From assembly GCA_035693105.1 (NCBI GenBank), contig DASSHC010000495.1:1-26876 (forward strand): 26,876 nt of DNA, in the 5' to 3' direction. The stretch comes from DASSHC01 sp035693105 (lineage in GTDB: Bacteria; Chloroflexota; Chloroflexia; Thermomicrobiales; Thermomicrobiaceae). A program made the translations under genes and the position numbers. The notes beneath the pieces are model-generated. The model was not told the DNA's origin, made no database searches, and saw only the letters and a program-made list of their open reading frames with translations. Below, piece after piece: positions 22,275 through 26,876 of the stretch (its first letter is position 1; every line of letters starts with the position of its first letter).

Positions 22275-25200
22275 TCATGCGGGTCGCGGTGACGGGGTGG
22301 GATTCAAGGTTGGCGGGGTGGTCGACCTGGCGACAGTGCTCGGCGAAGCGGCCTGATCGGGTGCCCGCGCGCCCGCGAGCGCGGCGCAGGCCGCTCGTGC
22401 CCGCCCCAGCGCCTCGTGCACCGGGCGCTCCCGGCCCAGTTGCCGCAGTCGCTCGACCCGCTCGTCGCTGAGGACCTCCCGGGCGCCGGCGAGCCAGCGC
22501 TCCAGGCGCGATTGCTCGATTGGGACGAGCGCCAAGCCGCTCGCTCCGCGAATGCCCGACGCGACCCCGACCAGTTGGAGGGCTACTTCCAGCTCGGTCG
22601 AAGCCAGCAGCTCCGCTACCCCTTCCAACCCCCGGGCCAGCGCCAACTGATCGTGCGTCTGGGCGGCCAGCCGCAGCACCTCGTCGAGATGCCGCGCCGC
22701 CTCGACGGGGCGGCATCGGTCGAGCGCCGTGTCGACCGCCAGGAGATGGGCATGGGCAAGCTCCCGAGGGGAACGCAAGCGTTGATGCACCTGCAGGCAA
22801 TCAGCCAGTAGCGCATCGGCCAGGGCGTCCTCGTGGGCCAGCGCGGCCAGCCGGCTGCGAATCGCCAGCGCCCGGGCGCGGTTGGATGGATCGTCTCGTA
22901 CCGCACACAACTCCAGCGCCTCGTCCGCCGCCGCGCCGGCACCGGCGAAATCGCCGCTCTCGTAGCGCAGCCTGGCCAGCGCGCTCAGCACGAGCGTATC
23001 CCAAGACCGGCCACCCGGCTGGCGTGCCAGCCGCAGGGATTGGTCGTACCACTGCTCGGCCTCCGTTCTGGCCCCGCGCGCCCGGGCCACGTGCCCGAGG
23101 AAGAGGGCGCTGTAGCCCAGCGATTCGATGTCACCGGCCTGCTCTGCCCGCGCGGCCGCATCGCTCAGCAGTGCCTCGGCCGTGCTGAGATCGCCCTCAC
23201 AGTAGGCCAGATGGCCGGCATAGGAGAGCGCCCGGCTGTGGAGCGCCGCGAGGTGCGGCGGCGCGGCGAGCCCGAGAATCTGCCCCAACCAGGCTCGCCC
23301 TTCCGCGAACTGCCCCTTCAGATACCAGTAGACGCCATCGCCGATCCCCAGCCGCAGCGCGCTTTCGACATCCCGCCGCCCGATGGTCCACTGCAGGGCC
23401 GCGCGCAGGTTGTCCTGCTCGCGTTCGAGCCGCGTCGCCTGCTCCGGATTGATCAGATCGGGCGCCACGCGCTCGGCCAACTCCAGGCACCAATCGCGAT
23501 GCTGGTCGCGGGTTGCGTCCAGCTCGCCGCGCGCTTCCAGCCGCTCGGCGGCGAATTGGCGCAGCAGCTCGTGCAGGCTGTAGCGGCCTGGCCCCGCGTG
23601 CCGTAGCAGCGATTTATCCGCCAGCGAAACCAGGGTTGTCGCCCGCACGCCGCCCACCGCCTGCGCCGCCGCCCGATCGAAGCCGCCGCGGAACACGGAC
23701 AGCCGCGCCAGCGCCCGCTGCTCGGCGGGCTGCAGCAAGCGCCAGGTGTAGTCGAAGACCGCCCGCAGGCTGCGCTGGCGCTCCGGCACGTCGGGGGTGC
23801 GTGCCGCCAACAGGGCCGGGTTGCGCCGGAGTGCGGCGGCGATCTCGTCCGGGCTGAAGTGGCCGACCCAGTGAGCCGCCAGCTCGATGCCCAGCGGGAT
23901 GCCGTCGAGGAGCCGGCAGAGGCGGGCGGCGCCGGCCAGCTCATCCGGTTCCTGGCCCCAGCCAGGCGCCAGGCGCTCGGCGCGCTCGAGGAAGAGGCGC
24001 ACCCCGGCATAACTGGCGAGCGCGGCGGCGTCGGGAGCGTCCTCCGGGGGAACCGGCAACCCTGCCAAGCGCAGCAGCGTCTCGTCATGCAGTTCGAGCG
24101 GGGCGCGCGAGGTGGCGAGCACGCGGAGCCCGGGAGCGGTCGACAGGATGGCATGGACCACCCGCGGCACCGCGGGCAGGTGTTCGCAGTTGTCGAGCAC
24201 CAACAACGCCTCGCGCTCGCGCAGCGCGTCCGCCAGCGCCTCCACCGGCGGACGCGAGCCAGCCAGCGTCAGGCCGAGCGCGGCGGCGACGGCGCCGGCC
24301 TGCGCGGCGGCGCCGAGGGCGAGATCCGCCGCCGGCTGCTGTCCGGCCAGCTCCACCCACCAGACGCCGTCAGCGAAGCGGGGCACGAGCGCCCAGGCGG
24401 CGGCCAGCGCCAGCCGCGTCTTCCCCACGCCACCCGCGCCGGTCACCGTCATCAGCCGGACTGCCGCCTCGTCATCGAAGAGGATTTTCAGCCGCGCCAG
24501 CTCGGCCTCCCGGCCGACGAGGGAGGCGAGCGGCGCCGGTAGATTGTGGGCGCGCGCCGATGTGCTCGCCGACGCTGGCGCGGCCGCCGAGAACGCGAGT
24601 TCCCCGGTCTCGATCTGCGCGGCCAGACGGCGGGTCTCCTCGTCGGGCGCGGCGTCGAGCTCGGCGCGCAGCACCTCGCGGCAGTGGGCGTAGGCGGCCA
24701 GCGCTCCAGCCCGGTCGCCCGCCGCGGCCAGCGCGCGCATCAGCTGGCGGTGGCCCGCCTCGCGCCAGGGGTCGAGCGCGAGCTGGCGGCGGGCGGCCTC
24801 GGCGGCGTCGACCGCGTGCCCGGCGGCCAGATGGTGCTCAGCGAGCGCCTGGAGCGCGGCGAGCATCTGCTCCTGGAGACCCTCGCGGGTCACCAGCAGC
24901 CACTCCTCGAACGCCTCGCAGTCGGGCAGGGCAAAGCCGGCCAGGAACGCTCCCCGGTAGAGCGCAACCGCCCGCTCCAGGTCGGACAGCTCGTGGCCGC
25001 TGGCCAGGCGGGTGAACGCGGCCACGTCGACCTCGGCGGCAACGCCGCGCCACTGGACCGCCTGGCGGGTCACCTGAAGCGGATCGTCGTCCCCACCCGG
25101 AGACACGCCGAGCCCCTCGCGCAGCCGGATCAGGGCCTGCGAGAGATTGCGCAGGGCGTGCTCGTCGGGCAGCTCGGGCCAGAGGAGGCCGGTCAGCGCC

Positions 25201-25349
25201 GCGCGGGTGTGCGGACGGTCGGACTCGACCGCAAGGTAGGCCAACAGGGCGCGCACCTTGTCCCCGCGAAAGCGGGTCACGAACACGCCGTGGGCCTGGA
25301 CCTGAAACGTCCCGAGCAGCGCGATCGCGAACGACGCCAACGGCTCCAT
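22275..25349 (-). CDS. SARP-type transcriptional regulator: winged helix-BTAD-NB-ARC-TPR (AfsR-like)
   Basis: The product is 1024 aa from ATG at 25349. GTG at 25358 would add three residues, and neither has a strong ribosome site. The OmpR-type winged helix is at about 8-100 (LLGTFQV...RGDKVRALLAYLA...LLWPELPDEHALRNLSQALIRLR). The BTAD domain is at about 106-250 (EVDVAAFTRLA...YRGAFLAGF...ALDPWREAGHRQLMRALAAAGDRAGAL). An NB-ARC ATPase follows, with LVGR near 277, Walker A GAGGVGKT at 304-311, Walker B-like LLVLDNCEHL and GIPLGIELAAHWV. TPR-like helices run from about 600 to the end, closing with a disordered Pro/Ser/Thr tail. The family binds heptamer direct repeats and recruits RNA polymerase, with the ATPase/TPR part sensing a signal. 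It is divergent from the secreted glycine-rich gene, whose promoter region carries a SARP-like site. Confidence 0.88.
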   Translation of the reverse strand: MEPLASFAIALLGTFQVQAHGVFVTRFRGDKVRALLAYLAVESDRPHTRAALTGLLWPELPDEHALRNLSQALIRLREGLGVSPGGDDDPLQVTRQAVQWRGVAAEVDVAAFTRLASGHELSDLERAVALYRGAFLAGFALPDCEAFEEWLLVTREGLQEQMLAALQALAEHHLAAGHAVDAAEAARRQLALDPWREAGHRQLMRALAAAGDRAGALAAYAHCREVLRAELDAAPDEETRRLAAQIETGELAFSAAAPASASTSARAHNLPAPLASLVGREAELARLKILFDDEAAVRLMTVTGAGGVGKTRLALAAAWALVPRFADGVWWVELAGQQPAADLALGAAAQAGAVAAALGLTLAGSRPPVEALADALREREALLVLDNCEHLPAVPRVVHAILSTAPGLRVLATSRAPLELHDETLLRLAGLPVPPEDAPDAAALASYAGVRLFLERAERLAPGWGQEPDELAGAARLCRLLDGIPLGIELAAHWVGHFSPDEIAAALRRNPALLAARTPDVPERQRSLRAVFDYTWRLLQPAEQRALARLSVFRGGFDRAAAQAVGGVRATTLVSLADKSLLRHAGPGRYSLHELLRQFAAERLEARGELDATRDQHRDWCLELAERVAPDLINPEQATRLEREQDNLRAALQWTIGRRDVESALRLGIGDGVYWYLKGQFAEGRAWLGQILGLAAPPHLAALHSRALSYAGHLAYCEGDLSTAEALLSDAAARAEQAGDIESLGYSALFLGHVARARGARTEAEQWYDQSLRLARQPGGRSWDTLVLSALARLRYESGDFAGAGAAADEALELCAVRDDPSNRARALAIRSRLAALAHEDALADALLADCLQVHQRLRSPRELAHAHLLAVDTALDRCRPVEAARHLDEVLRLAAQTHDQLALARGLEGVAELLASTELEVALQLVGVASGIRGASGLALVPIEQSRLERWLAGAREVLSDERVERLRQLGRERPVHEALGRARAACAALAGARAPDQAASPSTVARSTTPPTLNPTPSPRPA

Positions 25350-25390
25350 ACCGGTCACTCTTAGCTTGGACTAAATACCAGACTGGCCCA

Positions 25391-25419
25391 ATTATCGCCC
25401 GAAAAGGCGCGGAGTGCAA
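25391..25419 (-). promoter_or_regulatory. Putative promoter of the SARP regulator gene
   Basis: On the minus strand, TTGCAC (25419-25414) and GATAAT (25396-25391, 5/6 to a -10) are separated by 17 bp. They lie about 40 bp before the start codon and 14 bp from the large palindrome at 25433-25461. A protein bound at the palindrome could therefore control this promoter. Prediction only. Confidence 0.42.
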
Positions 25420-25432
25420 CGCCGTTGATTTC

Positions 25433-25461
25433 ACACTACGACCAGCTTGGTCGTAGTGTGG
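25433..25461. promoter_or_regulatory. Perfect 29-bp palindromic operator candidate
   Basis: The arms CACACTACGACCA (25433-25445) and TGGTCGTAGTGTG (25449-25461) are exact reverse complements around a 3-bp centre. The site lies between divergent promoters, without a T-run, so a protein-binding site is more likely than a terminator. It may serve an autoregulated regulator. Confidence 0.6.
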
Positions 25462-25481
25462 TCGCAGTCCCCCGCTAGGAT
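25450..25481 (+). promoter_or_regulatory. SARP-like binding site and promoter for the glycine-rich protein gene
   Basis: GGTCGTA (25450-25456) and GGTCGCA (25461-25467) are direct heptamers with a 4-bp gap, an 11-bp register. The second ends 8 bp before TAGGAT (25476-25481), a 4/6 match to a -10. No good -35 hexamer is present. This spacing is what is described for SARP-activated promoters, in which the regulator replaces -35 contacts. The first heptamer is also part of the palindrome. Confidence 0.5.
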
Positions 25482-25510
25482 CGCCATAACCGTGGGATTT
25501 GTCCTCAGCG

Positions 25511-25539
25511 CCACGCCTGAGCATGGACGCTCGGCGTGG
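25511..25539 (+). other. Leader hairpin before the glycine-rich protein gene
   Basis: CCACGCC (25511-25517) pairs with GGCGTGG (25533-25539), and inside it GAGC (25519-25522) pairs with GCTC (25529-25532) around a 6-nt loop, leaving one bulged T. It would lie in the 5' untranslated leader, about 34 nt before the start codon. It could stabilise the mRNA, and no riboswitch family is recognised. Confidence 0.4.
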
Positions 25540-25573
25540 GGGCGAGTGTCGATTTCGTAGGGAGGGTGAGGTT

Positions 25574-26876
25574 GTGAATCATCACATGCCCGAGCGAAGC
25601 AGCGGGCCTCGTTTCTTTCGTTGGGTGTCCGTGGCGCTGCTGGCGGCCAGCCTGGCGCTGGCGGCACCCGTGTTCTTCGGCGGTGCGGTAGCGCTGGCGG
25701 ACACGTCTTCGCAGACAGCGACATTCGGCTGCATCGGGTTTCCGCAGCTGTTCGGCGTCCCGCCCGGAGTCACCCAGATCACCGTCAATGCCGCCGGCGC
25801 GGCGGGCGGCTTCGGACAAAACAACAGTGACCCGGGATACGGCTCGACTGTTTCAGCCACCCTGGCCGTGACGCCGCGCGACACGCTGCAGGTCACCGTG
25901 GGGTGCCAGGGCAGCGCGACCGCTGGCGGCTACGGCGGGTTCAAGGGCGGCGACGGCAACAGCGGCAACCCCGGCTTCGTCGGCACCGGCGGCGGTGGCG
26001 GCGGCGGTGCCACCGTGATTGAAGATCTGGCGACCGGGAACGTGCTGCTGGTCGCCGCCGGCGGCGGTGGCGGTGGCGGCAACGGCATCTTCAACCCCGG
26101 CGGTAATGGCGGCACCTACGTCGGGATTGCTGGCTCCGGCTCCGGATTGCCGGGCAGCGGCAGCGGAGCCGGCAACGGCGGCATTGCGGGCGCCGCGTCC
26201 GGGCCGGACGGCGAGAGCAACACCCAGGGCACACCCGGCGCCGGCGGCGGCGGCGGTGGCGGCGCCGGCTATCCCAATGGCGGCCTGAGCGGATTCAGTG
26301 GCGGCGATGTCGGTGGTGGTGGTGGCGGCGGCGCGGGCGTGTCGTTCGTGGACTCCACGGTCGTCACCGGCGTCACGCAAGGCGGGGCGCACTCGTTCAC
26401 GGATGGCAGCCTGGCCTTGTCCTACACCGGGCCGGACGCCACGCCGCAGGTGTACGGCTGCACCAATGACCTTGTGCGCTATTTCGTGCCGGCTGGCGTG
26501 ACCGAGATCTCGGCCCAACTGATCGGCGCGGATGGCGGCAACCTGGAAAACTTCAGCGACCAACTCGGTGGCCAGGGCGCCGGGCTGCAGGGTATCATGC
26601 GCGTCACCCCTGGTCAGGAGTTGTTCATCGCCGTCGGCTGTCATGGACAGCCGGGCAGCACCGGCCATCCTGGCGATTCCTCGACCACGAACCCCGGCGG
26701 AGCCGGCGGCTACGGCTTCACCCTCGGCGGCAACGGCGGCGCCGGGGATCGGGACTCGGGTGACTTGACCAACGGCGCCGAGGGAGGCTGCGGCGGTGGC
26801 GGTTCGAGCGGCATCTCAATCCCGCAGGCACCCCCCTCGGCTGGGGATGACATACCGCCGGGCGACCAGTTGATTG
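25574..26876 (+). CDS. Secreted glycine-rich protein with two Gly-rich modules (runs off window end)
   Basis: At least 434 codons are open from GTG at 25574 (GGAGG 8 nt upstream) to the window edge. A signal peptide is clear: FFRWVSVALLAASLALAAPVF, with likely cleavage after AVALA near residue 42. Two modules follow the same plan: a GC pair, then VPxGVTxI, then GAxGG or GADGG, then VTPxxxL and a VGCxG turn, then a long poly-Gly loop. Cys lie at about 53 and 111 in the first and 296 and 356 in the second. The plan resembles the glycine-rich domain of PF12810 (ALK/LTK-like). The Gly tracts use GGC/GGT codons and read in frame throughout, so they are coding and not simple repeats. Extracellular or surface location is likely; function is unknown. 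Confidence 0.75.
   Translation, partial: MNHHMPERSSGPRFFRWVSVALLAASLALAAPVFFGGAVALADTSSQTATFGCIGFPQLFGVPPGVTQITVNAAGAAGGFGQNNSDPGYGSTVSATLAVTPRDTLQVTVGCQGSATAGGYGGFKGGDGNSGNPGFVGTGGGGGGGATVIEDLATGNVLLVAAGGGGGGGNGIFNPGGNGGTYVGIAGSGSGLPGSGSGAGNGGIAGAASGPDGESNTQGTPGAGGGGGGGAGYPNGGLSGFSGGDVGGGGGGGAGVSFVDSTVVTGVTQGGAHSFTDGSLALSYTGPDATPQVYGCTNDLVRYFVPAGVTEISAQLIGADGGNLENFSDQLGGQGAGLQGIMRVTPGQELFIAVGCHGQPGSTGHPGDSSTTNPGGAGGYGFTLGGNGGAGDRDSGDLTNGAEGGCGGGGSSGISIPQAPPSAGDDIPPGDQLI

Noticed and set aside
25960..26340. GGC/GGT-rich tracts that could be simple tandem repeats
   Set aside because: They stay in frame as glycine codons inside a recognisable glycine-rich module and have no fixed repeat unit.
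25853..26668. Ala/Gly/Val-rich minus-strand frame
   Set aside because: It is the complement of the poly-Gly coding region. The plus strand has a signal peptide, a ribosome site and two matching modules.
1..26876. CRISPR arrays, tRNA or rRNA genes, insertion-sequence transposases
   Set aside because: I read the gaps on both strands and found no regular spaced repeats, cloverleaf-like sequence, rRNA-like segments or transposase motifs.

Overview
The window is very GC-rich. Its gene content points to a high-GC Chloroflexota bacterium of the Thermomicrobia/Sphaerobacter type, or a close relative. The indications are large TIR- and SARP-type STAND ATPases with TPR tails, a sensor-kinase-like membrane N-terminus typical of these bacteria, short double-hairpin inverted-repeat elements between genes, and frequent GTG/TTG starts behind strong Shine-Dalgarno sites. 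The lineage is inferred from recalled family resemblance, not from any search. I saw no rRNA, tRNA, CRISPR array or insertion sequence.

Layout. (1) 1-2726, minus strand: the N-terminus of a membrane sensor protein cut by the window edge, then an overlapping trio of a GatC/AtzG-like small protein, an amidase-signature hydrolase and a dCTP deaminase. (2) 2935-5193, plus strand: a CDGSH iron-sulfur protein, a 228-bp MITE-like element, a Rieske ferredoxin and its FAD-dependent reductase. (3) 5290-11783, plus strand: a VapBC toxin-antitoxin pair followed by two translationally coupled TIR-STAND-TPR proteins. This is the most defence- or signalling-like part of the window. (4) 11802-19321, envelope and secreted functions: a GT-C membrane glycosyltransferase, a CapA-like metallophosphatase, a Tat-exported phospholipase C/acid phosphatase-type enzyme, a secreted alpha/beta-hydrolase and an acyltransferase-3 membrane protein. 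Two more MITE-like elements lie between these genes. (5) 18017-22125, minus strand: a probable four-gene operon running from a two-subunit ThDP decarboxylase of the ComD/ComE type, through an AMP-forming acyl-CoA ligase, to the acyltransferase. (6) 22275-26876: a SARP-type regulator (winged helix-BTAD-NB-ARC-TPR) divergent from a secreted glycine-rich protein that runs off the window end.

How the parts may work together. The two TIR proteins and the SARP regulator share one chassis: an N-terminal effector or DNA-binding domain, a P-loop STAND ATPase and a TPR sensor. The SARP/glycine-rich intergenic region holds a perfect 29-bp palindrome. It overlaps two heptamers in an 11-bp register, placed 8 bp from a -10-like hexamer. 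This is the architecture described for SARP targets, so the regulator may drive its divergent neighbour. The ComDE-like/ligase/acyltransferase operon looks like an uncharacterised path that makes an acyl group and puts it on an envelope component. These functional links are inferences.
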